Shown: positions 43,901-50,942 of the stretch, piece after piece | How positions within the stretch are numbered: position 1 is the first letter of the stretch | Layout: each line of letters begins with the position of its first letter | Assembly: GCF_002836205.1 (NCBI RefSeq) | Contig: NZ_PJBE01000013.1 | Span: 806,001 to 870,000, forward strand | Direction of reading: 5' to 3' | From: Shewanella sp. Choline-02u-19 | Lineage (GTDB): Bacteria; Pseudomonadota; Gammaproteobacteria; Enterobacterales; Shewanellaceae | Length of the DNA stretch: 64,000 nt | The notes under the pieces: generated by a model | What the model was told of the DNA's origin: nothing | What the model saw: only the letters and a program-made list of their open reading frames with translations | Database searches by the model: none | Program-made: the position numbers and the translations under genes

Positions 43901-44406
43901 GTGTTTTAGAGCATGAAATTAGTGTGACTTCAATATTGGGCCAAGGCTCTGTATTTTCTATCAGAGTGCCACTGGGCGAAAAAGTGACGGCGCCAATAGC
44001 CAAGAAAATACCGTCTTTATTGCAACCATTAGCGGGCATCAAAGTATTATGCATTGATAATGAAGAGGCTATCTTAGCCGGGCTTGAGAGTTTATTGACG
44101 CGTTGGCAATGTGAAGTGATTTGCGCCAGTGATTTTGCTGATGCTCGAATTAAATTAGGCCTTAAAGGGGTCGCGCCTGATATCGTTCTTGCCGATTATC
44201 ACTTGGATAACAATCAAAATGGGGTCGATGCAATGGACGGTGTACGTAGTCTTTATGGCGAGCATTTACCAGGCATTTTGATTACCGCCAATACGCGTAA
44301 AGATTTGATTGATGATGTACATGCTCGTGGTTATCACTACATGGCTAAAATGGTCAAACCTGCTGCGCTAAGAGCCTTGATTTCAAGCTTGATAAGAAAA
44401 GGGTAG
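40978..44406 (+). CDS. crbS: CrbS-type hybrid sensor: SSS transporter-like domain, PAS, histidine kinase, receiver
   Basis: A protein of 1142 residues. Residues 1-500 hold about 12-13 membrane spans of the sodium/solute symporter (PutP-like) fold. A PAS domain lies at about 620-720 (MSVVDKDLNLVAWN, MPGGGFVMTFTDITQYR), then a coiled coil. The HisKA domain has the phospho-His in AAVGHDLMQPLNAARLF near 790, HATPase_c spans about 890-1000 (NGLGLGLAIADR), and a C-terminal receiver has Asp in IVLADYHLDNNQNG near 1071. This architecture is that of CrbS/MxtR, which with CrbR/ErdR turns on acs in vibrios and pseudomonads. Lying head to head with acs supports that role here. Confidence 0.85.
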   Translation: MNLTVLVGTIAIVYVCLLFLIAWGAERWFSRITKRIQAWIYGLSLAVYCSSWSFLGTVGQSADDLWSFLPIFIGPILIFTVGFGLLRKMVIVSKAQNITSVADFIAARYGKSQLLAAIVTLIALFGIMPYIALQLKAMVFSLNLFQPEGSLFDGSTVSLVITGLLAVFAILFGTRKLDATEHNPGMILAIAFESLVKLGAFLLIGAVISFSVFDGFGDIWQQASAQGLINKPNLRVESLMPELLVGMAAFLCMPRQFHVMMVECNDEQTMVKARWMFPLYLLLFGLFVAPLALAGKLLLGDAVAADTYVINLPLALDKPWLAVVALLGTLSAATGMVIVAVVTISVMVSNEWLVPLMLRTGQIKARNFSQFSQLLLNVRRLAIVLILGLGYFSYLSFMDNDSLSSLGMLSFGAFAQLAPALIGGMYWKHGNRSGVFLGLAVGFGSWCYILLQGAADSPGLVTTDFALLDSIKPNVRDILIALLANCACYVLGSVWFRAGVAERMQASAFVTPGRLKKATNRKSAALSQQDLLILASRFVSPTRAYESFSGFSEDAVKSDSWHKIAPPELIEHTEHMLAGVLGASSASLVMDSVLQGRDLALDEVFNLVDEASSKIILSQDMLRGAIEHAYEGMSVVDKDLNLVAWNFKYAELYDYPDNFLQAGMPIKEVVRFNAKRGYCGIGEIEDQVEKRVQHMRDGTQHVSERQRKDGKVIKIQGNPMPGGGFVMTFTDITQYRLQAKALQESNETLEARVQERTYELSMLNSKLLESKAQEEMANASKSQFLAAVGHDLMQPLNAARLFTASLSQYPNLDLEAKTTLSHVNSSLKIAGELLTDLLDISKLDSGMVDVNRRDFAIADLLDGLTVEFQAMAKDCMIKFSSIPCSATINSDPSLLRRVLQNFLTNAYRYAKGNRVLLGCRYRETELEIQVLDTGCGIDESETQEIFKEFKRLDNPESKSVNGLGLGLAIADRISRVLEHEISVTSILGQGSVFSIRVPLGEKVTAPIAKKIPSLLQPLAGIKVLCIDNEEAILAGLESLLTRWQCEVICASDFADARIKLGLKGVAPDIVLADYHLDNNQNGVDAMDGVRSLYGEHLPGILITANTRKDLIDDVHARGYHYMAKMVKPAALRALISSLIRKG

Positions 44407-44414
44407 TATAGATA

Positions 44415-44449
44415 CAAAAATGGCACACTGATTAAGCGTGCCATTTTTT
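44415..44449. terminator. bidirectional terminator between crbS and the lipoprotein gene
   Basis: The stem AAAAATGGCAC/GTGCCATTTTT with an 11-base loop has T-runs on both strands and separates convergent genes. Confidence 0.88.
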
Positions 44450-44461
44450 ATCAATGACTTG

Positions 44462-44794
44462 TTACTCAACTTTTACTGGCGTTAAACCTTTATCACGAGA
44501 ATCTACTGCACTTTCGACATCAAATCCGCCTGTTTTCCAACTGTTGGCTTCTTTAGCATCAAAAGATTGGTTCTTCCAGTTACTGGCATTCGTTAGGTTA
44601 AAGCCTTGTTTTGACCAACTTTCAGATTGCTCTGGGCTAAATCCACCGCCTTTCCATGCTTGAGCTTGTTCAGCGTTAAAACCAATATCTTTCCATGCTG
44701 CAATGTCTCGCTCAGACATGCCTTTCCACGTGGCAGGCGATGACGCACAGGCACTGAGGGCGAAGATCACAATAGCTAAACCGAGTTTTTTCAT
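44462..44794 (-). CDS. small lipoprotein with 13-residue Trp/Phe repeats
   Basis: A 110-residue protein with lipobox ALSAC (Cys16). The mature part is built of five repeats of exactly 13 residues. Trp occurs at 34, 47, 60, 73 and 86, and Phe at 39, 52, 65, 78 and 91, giving the pattern W-K-x-x-G-F followed by seven variable residues (AWKGGGFSPEQ, NWKNQSFDAKE and so on). I do not know the function. The regular period suggests a short solenoid or a stack of hairpins in the periplasm. It is a single gene, convergent with crbS. Confidence 0.8.
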   Translation of the reverse strand: MKKLGLAIVIFALSACASSPATWKGMSERDIAAWKDIGFNAEQAQAWKGGGFSPEQSESWSKQGFNLTNASNWKNQSFDAKEANSWKTGGFDVESAVDSRDKGLTPVKVE

Positions 44795-45195
44795 ATCACA
44801 GTCCTTCTTTTGAATCGTTACTTAATCTGCCGAACCTGCAGAGAGCAATCCCTGAATACCTATCGACAATGAATTTGTATCATTTTTAAGCTATACCGTT
44901 CGCCATCGACGCGCCTTGGGATGAAATTCCAGCACTTTGAACTCATCACCATTTAATGATTAGGGTATTAAATGCTTACTATTGAAGATAGTCGCTGAAA
45001 TATCACTCGACAAGTTATAGCTTCGAATAGACTAAACAGCCCTCAGTCTGAAGAGAGGTAACAACGGATTAACTTATTTCATCGAGACGAGTATTGGTTT
45101 TAAGACTGCTTGACCAAACGATACAGATGGATATACTGAACACAATGTAAAAAATATAAAACAAGAAGTAATCTATTACTCAAAAGGAAATTGTC
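44795..45195. other. gene-free stretch
   Basis: No gene or strong hairpin is seen in this roughly 400-base gap. It must hold the promoters of two divergent genes, but none stands out. Confidence 0.45.
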
Positions 45196-46485
45196 ATGCC
45201 AGAACCACGCTGCAACTCATACTATAACGCTACCATTACAGATGAGACTGATTATCCTCAATTAGAGGGCGATATTCGCGTTGATGTTGTGATTGTTGGT
45301 GGCGGTTTTACCGGTGTGGCGACGGCGGTAGAGCTGTGTGAAAAGGGCTATAAAGTCGCAATTGTTGAGGCGAATAAGGTAGGTTGGGGGGCGACAGGTC
45401 GTAATGGAGGGCAGGTCACCGGTAGTCTTTCTGGCGATGCCGCGATGACTAAGCAATTAAAGAACAAAGTGGGTGCTGAAGCTGAAGATTTTGTGTGGAA
45501 TATGCGTTGGCGTGGACATGAGATTATTAAAGCCCGAGTCAAAAAATATGCCATTGAATGTGATCTTAAATTTGGCCATTTACACACCGCTTATAAAGCC
45601 AGTCATATTGACGAGCTGAAGCAAACCTTCGATGAAGGCTGCCGCCGTGGTATGGAAAGTGAGCTAGCGCTATTATCAAAAGAGCAGTTGCCCGATTACA
45701 TCAATACGCCTTTGTATCATGCAGGTCTACTTAACAAACGCAATATGCACCTCCATTCAGTCAACCTTTGCATTGGTGAAGCGAGAGCTGCTGAAAGTAT
45801 GGGAGCGCTGATCTTTGAAGGATCAGCTGTATTGAATATTGAAGACGGTATACTGGCTACTGTCACAACTGCAAAAGGCAAAATCACTGCTAATAGCGTG
45901 GTGCTAGCGGGGAATGCCTACCATAAATTAGCGCGTAAAAAGCTACGAGGAATGCTGTTTCCTGCATCGCTTGGCAATTGCGCTACTGCACAATTAACGC
46001 CTGAGCAGGCGAAAAACCTTATTCCCAAAGATGTCGCAGTTTATGATACTCGCTTCGTATTGGATTATTATCGTTTAACGGCTGATAATCGCTTGATGTT
46101 TGGCGGTGGAACCAATTACTCAGGCCGAGATTCAAAAGATGTTGCCAAGGCACTTAGACCGGCGATTGAGCGAACATTTCCTCAGTTAAAAGGGGTCGAA
46201 ATAGAATACCAGTGGACGGGAATGGCAGGCATAGTGCTAAACCGTATTCCACAACTGGGCAAAGCATCAGCCAATGTTTTTTATTGCCAAGGTTACTCTG
46301 GGCATGGCGTTGCAACGTCCCATATCATGGGTGAAATAATGGCCAATGCTGTTGTTGGAGAGCTACAAGAATTTAGTTTATTTGCTGAAATGTCGCACTT
46401 ACGGATCCCAGTCAATGAATGGGTTGGAAATCAGGCGCTAGCATTAGGAATGATGTATTACAAAGTGATGGAGAACTTTAGATAG
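45196..46485 (+). CDS. FAD-dependent amine oxidoreductase, PuuB/OrdL-like
   Basis: A 429-residue DAO-family flavoenzyme. The Rossmann motif is VDVVIVGGGFTGVATAVELCEKG at about residues 29-51, followed by GATGRNGGQVTGS. FVLDYYRLTADNRLMFGGG, TFPQLKGVEIEYQWTG and YCQGYSGHGVATSH match gamma-glutamylputrescine oxidase PuuB of E. coli in order. It probably oxidises an amine or imino acid with O2, making H2O2. No other puu genes lie nearby, so the substrate is open. The ribosome site AAAGGA is good. Confidence 0.85.
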   Translation: MPEPRCNSYYNATITDETDYPQLEGDIRVDVVIVGGGFTGVATAVELCEKGYKVAIVEANKVGWGATGRNGGQVTGSLSGDAAMTKQLKNKVGAEAEDFVWNMRWRGHEIIKARVKKYAIECDLKFGHLHTAYKASHIDELKQTFDEGCRRGMESELALLSKEQLPDYINTPLYHAGLLNKRNMHLHSVNLCIGEARAAESMGALIFEGSAVLNIEDGILATVTTAKGKITANSVVLAGNAYHKLARKKLRGMLFPASLGNCATAQLTPEQAKNLIPKDVAVYDTRFVLDYYRLTADNRLMFGGGTNYSGRDSKDVAKALRPAIERTFPQLKGVEIEYQWTGMAGIVLNRIPQLGKASANVFYCQGYSGHGVATSHIMGEIMANAVVGELQEFSLFAEMSHLRIPVNEWVGNQALALGMMYYKVMENFR

Positions 46486-46497
46486 TAAATCAAGCAT

Positions 46498-46526
46498 AAA
46501 AAAACCGCATTTTATTGCGGTTTTTT
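46498..46526. terminator. bidirectional terminator between the oxidase and crbR
   Basis: The stem AAAAAACCGCA/TGCGGTTTTTT has T-runs in both directions. Confidence 0.92.
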
Positions 46527-46545
46527 ATTGATAATTTTTACTGGG

Positions 46546-47205
46546 TTAAAGGTCGACTTTTTCCATCTCTAGCTGCTGTAATGCGATAACAGCTTGAGTT
46601 CTATTTCGAACGCCGAGCTTTCTGAATATTGCTGTAGCGTGGGCTTTAATCGTGGCTTCTGATACGCCTAAGTCGTAGGCTATCTGCTTATTAAGCAAAC
46701 CTTCGGCAAACATCTGTAGCACCTTATACTGCTGTGGCGTCAGATCCGATAGCTTACTGGCGACTTGATCGGTGCCATCGTCACTGACCTCTTTTAGCTC
46801 AACCCCCTCAGGCAACCAAACATCCCCGAATAGAACCGCTTCGAGTGCTGTTGCAAGTGTCTCCATTGATGAAGACTTAGGAATAAACCCCGAACTACCA
46901 TAATGAATGGCACGGCTAATAGTCGTATTATCTTCATGAGCGGAGATAACAACCACCGGGAGTTCTTGATAGTGAGTTCTAAGATGGATCAGCGTTGAAT
47001 AACCGTGAGAGCCGGGCATCTGCAGATCGAGCAATACAACATCATATTCAATGTCTTTATTGTCTAATAGCTTTTGTAGCGCATCAGCGCTATCAGCTTC
47101 AAACCATTGGGTATTTGTAAATGCAGATGACAAAGCTTGTCTCAATGCATTTCTAAACAAAGGGTGGTCGTCAGCAATAATTATATTTAAGTTTTCAGGC
47201 TTCAT
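46546..47205 (-). CDS. crbR: LuxR-family response regulator, CrbR/ErdR-like
   Basis: A 219-residue two-domain regulator. The receiver has ADDHPLF, phospho-Asp 60 in VVLLDLQMPGSHG and Lys in SGFIPKS. The LuxR helix-turn-helix at about 150-215 shows LTPQQYKVLQMFAEGLLNKQ and GVSEATIKAHATAIFRKLGV. It has no kinase beside it, but the orphan CrbS-type kinase is about 2 kb away. The pairing CrbS/CrbR controls acs in related bacteria. A TAGAC-type palindrome upstream of its own gene suggests self-control. Other NarL-type regulators look similar, so the name is moderately sure. Confidence 0.78.
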   Translation of the reverse strand: MKPENLNIIIADDHPLFRNALRQALSSAFTNTQWFEADSADALQKLLDNKDIEYDVVLLDLQMPGSHGYSTLIHLRTHYQELPVVVISAHEDNTTISRAIHYGSSGFIPKSSSMETLATALEAVLFGDVWLPEGVELKEVSDDGTDQVASKLSDLTPQQYKVLQMFAEGLLNKQIAYDLGVSEATIKAHATAIFRKLGVRNRTQAVIALQQLEMEKVDL

Positions 47206-47322
47206 GGCTTTATAGGGTTATTTTCGTTGCGCGTGAAGGTGCTTCAATGTAACAGATAAATGATAAGGGGTTCTATGGATTTATTAGGAAAGGTTATAAT
47301 TTCGCGAAACCTTATACAGAGT

Positions 47323-47336
47323 TAGACTTTGGTCTA
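47323..47336. promoter_or_regulatory. putative CrbR operator upstream of crbR
   Basis: TAGACTTTGGTCTA, inside the longer inverted repeat TTAGAC/GTCTAA, lies 118 bases before the crbR start. It differs from the acs site at one base. Confidence 0.5.
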
Positions 47337-47421
47337 AAGACTAAGCTAGCGTTTAATAGATATGTTTAAGCGTTGAAATAAAGCAATGAGGATTATGCTC
47401 ATAACCCTCAATCTAAGCGGG

Positions 47422-47847
47422 TTACTTCGGGGTCCAAACTTTGGTGGGTTTTCTTTCATCATCAACCGCGACAAAGGTAAATACACCGCGTATTGCATGC
47501 TCACGATGATCTCGATACATATCTTCAACGAAGATGTTCACTTCAACTTTGATTGAGGTGTTACCCACGTGAACCACTCGCGCAATAATTTCTGCTAACG
47601 AGCCAGCAGGGATCGCTTTATTGAAATCGATTTTGTCTGAGCTCACGGTGACTAGCGTTTTACGGCAAAAACGAGTGGCCGCAATAAAAGCCGTCTCATC
47701 CATCCAAGATAATGCTTCACCACCAAAAAGGGTATTGTGATGGTTGGTTATTGATGGAAAGACCGCTTTGATCACGCGAGCTTCAGATTGCTCAATTCTA
47801 AGCGACATAGCGTCACTAAATTGAGTCGGTGTTTGAGTTAAGGGCAT
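47422..47847 (-). CDS. acyl-CoA thioesterase (YciA-like hotdog)
   Basis: A 141-residue thioesterase with the hotdog motif NHHNTLFGGEALSWMDETAFIAA, whose Asn/Asp site is typical of YciA and related acyl-CoA hydrolases, and a central strand VVHVGNTSIKVEVNIFVED. It would release CoA from short or medium acyl-CoA. An alternative start at codon 14 (MSLRIEQSE) exists, and neither has a clear ribosome site. The TAGAC-type palindrome 88 bases upstream hints at joint control with acs, which would link CoA release to acetate use (inference). Confidence 0.85.
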   Translation of the reverse strand: MPLTQTPTQFSDAMSLRIEQSEARVIKAVFPSITNHHNTLFGGEALSWMDETAFIAATRFCRKTLVTVSSDKIDFNKAIPAGSLAEIIARVVHVGNTSIKVEVNIFVEDMYRDHREHAIRGVFTFVAVDDERKPTKVWTPK

Positions 47848-47934
47848 ACGGCAACTTAAGGTTATGCATTAATAGGGGCGCGATTATAGTCGTTTGTTGG
47901 CATCCAAAAAAGATAATTTATAGCTATGTTGAAA

Positions 47935-47948
47935 TGGACTAAAGTCTA
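47935..47948. promoter_or_regulatory. putative CrbR operator upstream of the thioesterase gene
   Basis: On the minus strand it reads TAGACTTTAGTCCA, two bases away from the crbR-upstream site. The arms are imperfect. Confidence 0.4.
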
Positions 47949-47960
47949 CTTGAGCAATAA

Positions 47961-47979
47961 CAATGACTGCATGTCATTG
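47961..47979. promoter_or_regulatory. inverted repeat CAATGAC/GTCATTG
   Basis: Seven-base perfect arms with a 5-base spacer lie between the divergent thioesterase and acetyltransferase genes. Operator-like, owner unknown. Confidence 0.3.
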
Positions 47980-48122
47980 GGTACTGTTTATGTGAGTTTT
48001 ACTCGCTTTACAATTGCATTTATTTTCAATACCTTGATACACATTCATCGATATGGGAGCTATACAAGGGATCAACATTCGAACTATTTGTATGGCTAGA
48101 TAGGGTAAAAGGAAAAACGTCA

Positions 48123-48545
48123 ATGCACCAGATAAAACGTAAAGATAAGCTATCACAGCAGGAGCAAAGTACGATTTGGGATGGCATTGAAGGTTTTAGC
48201 CAAACTCAAGTCCCTGCGACTGGACGATATGAACTGGCATTTTTGTTGCGTGATAGTGATGGTTTATTGCTTGGCGGTGTCCAAGGGAATTATGACAATT
48301 TTGGCTGGCTATGGATTGATTCGCTATGGGTATCAGCGGCTTTGCGTGGTCAAGGGTATGGTATTCGTTTATTAAATGAAATTGAATCGGAAGCTCGCAT
48401 TAATGGTTGTAAAAATTCACATTTAACCAGTTTTAGCTATCAAGCTGTTGATTTCTATAAACAGCAAGGCTATCGCGTTTTTGGTGAGCTTGAAGATTAC
48501 CTTCCAGGACATAGCCGTTGTTGGTTAAGAAAAAACTTGGTTTAA
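48123..48545 (+). CDS. GNAT-family N-acetyltransferase
   Basis: A 140-residue acetyltransferase. SLWVSAALRGQGYGIRLLNEIE is the acetyl-CoA binding motif A (R-G-Q-G-Y-G), and FSYQAVDFYKQQGYRVFGEL is motif B. The substrate cannot be read from sequence; the small acidic N-terminal half resembles aminoglycoside- or polyamine-type GNATs only in general. AAAGGA lies upstream, and the gene is monocistronic. Confidence 0.88.
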   Translation: MHQIKRKDKLSQQEQSTIWDGIEGFSQTQVPATGRYELAFLLRDSDGLLLGGVQGNYDNFGWLWIDSLWVSAALRGQGYGIRLLNEIESEARINGCKNSHLTSFSYQAVDFYKQQGYRVFGELEDYLPGHSRCWLRKNLV

Positions 48546-48624
48546 GTATTTTGATTTCAGCATTATGCCGGGTTTGTGCTGCAACGTATTTGGGTAGTTA
48601 AGTAACGAGCAGCGAGGAGGACAT

Positions 48625-48663
48625 AAAAAAACGCAGTCACTATCTATAGCTGACTACGTTTTT
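48625..48663. terminator. bidirectional terminator between GNAT and aroH
   Basis: The stem AAAAACG-x-AGTCA/TGACT-x-CGTTTTT has one mismatch and a long loop, with T-runs on both strands. Confidence 0.75.
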
Positions 48664-48703
48664 AAGCGGTTAAATCTTGCTAGTGTATAGCTTTAGAATA
48701 AGG

Positions 48704-49768
48704 TTACTTTTTCAATAACTCGATTCTTGCACGAGATGCTTTAGCTAAATCGCGTAGCAATACTTCTGAGTCTTCCCAGTGAATACAAGCATCGGTAATA
48801 CTTTTACCATAGATAAGTGATTCACCTGCAACAACCTTTTGATTACCTTCTTCAATAAAGCTTTCAGCCATAATGCCCGCTATTGCGGTAGAGCCTTCGC
48901 TCATCTGCTGCATGATAGATTCGGCAACATCAAATTGCTGTTTATGCTTCTTTTGGCTGTTACCGTGGCTAAAATCAACAACGATACGTTGAGTTACACC
49001 TACGCTATTAAGTTGTGTTGCCACTTTTTCGATATCAGCTGCATGGTAGTTAGGTTGTTTACCACCGCGTAGAATAATGTGACCAAATGGATTACCGTGC
49101 GTGCGGTAAACGGCCATTGCACCGTCTTTATCTGGTGAATAAAAGATATGCGGTGCTTGCGCTGCTCGCACTGCATCGACTGCGATATCTATATTGCCAT
49201 CGGTACCATTTTTGAAACCTACAGGGCAAGAAAGTGCAGAGGCCATTTCACGGTGAATTTGGCTTTCAGTGGTACGCGCACCAATAGCGCCCCAAGTAAT
49301 CAGGTCGGCAATGTACTGACCATTGACCATATCAAGAAACTCGGTTGCGATAGGTAGCTTAAGTTCAGAGATCTGCTGTAACAGGTGGCGTGCTTTACGA
49401 AGGCCTTTATTAGGGCTAAAGCTACCATCTAGATCTGGATCTGAAATAAGGCCTTTCCAACCAACCGTAGTACGAGGCTTTTCAAAGTAGACGCGCATTA
49501 GAATGCACAGGTCATCTTTATATTGCTGGTGCAATTTGGCTAAACGCTGAGCGTACTCGAGTGCGGCTTCAGTATCATGTATCGAACAAGGGCCGATAAT
49601 GACAAGCAGTCGTTGATCTTCGCCATTGATAATAGCTTCAACTTCACGTCGCTGCTCGACTAGATAGTCTGCTGCGTCTTGCGTTAAAGGGTATTCAGAA
49701 GCGAGTTGTGCAGGTGAAATTACCTTACATAATAGGGAGGTGCGTAGTTCGTCTGTTTTAATGGTCAT
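48704..49768 (-). CDS. aroH: 3-deoxy-7-phosphoheptulonate synthase, class I (AroH-like)
   Basis: DAHP synthase of 354 residues, the first step of the shikimate pathway from PEP and erythrose-4-P. Segments are LLVIIGPCSIHDTEAALEYA, RVYFEKPRTTVGWKGLISDP, GARTTESQIHREMASALSCP, GFKNGTDGN and VVDFSHGNSQKKH. The N-terminus MTIKTDELRT and overall match are nearest to the Trp-type AroH of E. coli, but I did not compare scores with AroF and AroG, so the feedback ligand is uncertain. No TrpR or TyrR box was recognised. It lies next to ppsR/ppsA, which controls PEP supply. Confidence 0.9.
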   Translation of the reverse strand: MTIKTDELRTSLLCKVISPAQLASEYPLTQDAADYLVEQRREVEAIINGEDQRLLVIIGPCSIHDTEAALEYAQRLAKLHQQYKDDLCILMRVYFEKPRTTVGWKGLISDPDLDGSFSPNKGLRKARHLLQQISELKLPIATEFLDMVNGQYIADLITWGAIGARTTESQIHREMASALSCPVGFKNGTDGNIDIAVDAVRAAQAPHIFYSPDKDGAMAVYRTHGNPFGHIILRGGKQPNYHAADIEKVATQLNSVGVTQRIVVDFSHGNSQKKHKQQFDVAESIMQQMSEGSTAIAGIMAESFIEEGNQKVVAGESLIYGKSITDACIHWEDSEVLLRDLAKASRARIELLKK

Positions 49769-49903
49769 TCACAATACCGAGCGTTTGTATGGGCTTTTTG
49801 CCTGATTACTTCGGATTATAACGAATAGTAGCGCTATGCACAGTGGCAAATATGGGAAATTTAGCGCTAATTTGCCTCTTATTTGAAACTATTTGATTTA
49901 AGT

Positions 49904-49961
49904 TATACCCAAGCCGCTTGGAAATGCATAAATCAGGGGGCATTCTCATGTGGCTTGGGCA
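49904..49961. repeat. inverted-repeat element with TACCCAAGC ends
   Basis: The left arm begins ACCCAAGCCGCTTGGAAATG and the right arm is its imperfect inverse (GCATTCTCATGTGGCTTGGG). Related half-sites are at 53737-53762, 56933-56961 and the ends of the element at 26964-27077. It lies between aroH and ppsR. Confidence 0.55.
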
Positions 49962-50004
49962 GTAAGGCTTTTGTTCTAAAAAGCCCTTAATTTGCTTTGG
50001 AAGT

Positions 50005-50817
50005 TTAAAACATGTGGCGCTCTAAACTGGTGGCTTCGAGGATTTTGGTAGCAATCTCTTCAACGGAATGATTGGTGGTGTTTACAAAAGGGATGCGTTC
50101 TCTTTTGTACATCATTTCGACCTCTTTCACTTCCATCCTACATTGGCGTAATGACGAGTAACGACTGTTCGACATGCGGCTTTGACGGATCTCATGTAAA
50201 CGCACAGGATCAATGGTGAGGCCGAATAACTTATCTTTGTTGCGCTTTAGCGCATCAGGGAGTTTTAAATTATCCATGTCATCTTCAGTAAAAGGATAGT
50301 TCGCTGCCTTTATACCAAACTGCATTGATAGATACAGGCTTGAAGGGGTTTTACCGCAGCGAGATACTCCGAGTAAAATGAGGTCCGCTTTGTCCATATG
50401 TTTCATGGTTTGGCCGTCATCGTTCTCCATTGCGTAGTTAATCGCTTCTATTCGTGCTTCATAACTGTCATTGGTTTTACCATGAGTACGGTGTAAAGCT
50501 GGCGTTGCAGGCATGCCTAATTGTTTCTCTAATGGCGCGACAAAGGTGTTCAAAAAGTCATAATCCAAACCTTCACTGCTATAGATGATGTTTCTAATCT
50601 CAGCTTTTACGATGGAATGGAAAACCAGAGGCCGTTCACCTGTTGTAATAAAACAATCATTAATTTGTGCCTTAACGGACTCAGCTTTTTTTTCTGTTTC
50701 AACGAACGGAATCGTAAGTGCGTCAAATTCAAGGGGAAACTGTGATAAAACTGCATGGCCAAACACTTCTGCTGTGATCGCCGTCCCATCTGAGATATAA
50801 AATACTTTACGTAACAT
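50005..50817 (-). CDS. ppsR: PEP synthase regulatory protein (bifunctional kinase/pyrophosphorylase)
   Basis: A DUF299-family protein of 270 residues. The P-loop GVSRCGKTPSS lies at about 150-160. FYISDGTAITAEVFGHAVLSQFP at the start and YSSLRQCRMEVKEVEMMYKRERIPF near the end are family signatures. It switches PpsA on and off by phosphorylating and dephosphorylating the Thr next to the catalytic His. It diverges from ppsA across 125 bases that hold a HexR-like site. AGAGG is upstream of the ATG. Confidence 0.95.
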   Translation of the reverse strand: MLRKVFYISDGTAITAEVFGHAVLSQFPLEFDALTIPFVETEKKAESVKAQINDCFITTGERPLVFHSIVKAEIRNIIYSSEGLDYDFLNTFVAPLEKQLGMPATPALHRTHGKTNDSYEARIEAINYAMENDDGQTMKHMDKADLILLGVSRCGKTPSSLYLSMQFGIKAANYPFTEDDMDNLKLPDALKRNKDKLFGLTIDPVRLHEIRQSRMSNSRYSSLRQCRMEVKEVEMMYKRERIPFVNTTNHSVEEIATKILEATSLERHMF

Positions 50818-50830
50818 TTTGGCCTCTTGT

Positions 50831-50845
50831 AGTAATAAAATTACA
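50831..50845. promoter_or_regulatory. HexR-like operator between ppsR and ppsA
   Basis: AGTAATAAAATTACA agrees with the TGTAATWWWATTACA pattern I recall for Shewanella HexR at 14 of 15 places. It lies just upstream of the presumed ppsA -35, a position suited to activation. HexR control of ppsA is known in S. oneidensis. Confidence 0.55.
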
Positions 50846-50859
50846 AATAAAATTATACA

Positions 50860-50888
50860 TTTACGCTTGTTGCCGTGGAGTGTAAAAT
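50860..50888 (+). promoter_or_regulatory. probable ppsA promoter
   Basis: TTTACG and TAAAAT with a 17-base spacer. The weak -35 fits an activator-dependent promoter. Confidence 0.45.
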
Positions 50889-50942
50889 GCCGCTGCTCTC
50901 GTGTGAAGAGCCAAACTGAAATATACTTGCGGAGATAGAACT

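Noticed and set aside
47974..48156. 60-codon minus-strand frame overlapping the GNAT start
   Set aside because: It overlaps a well-supported gene start and has no ribosome site or conserved features.
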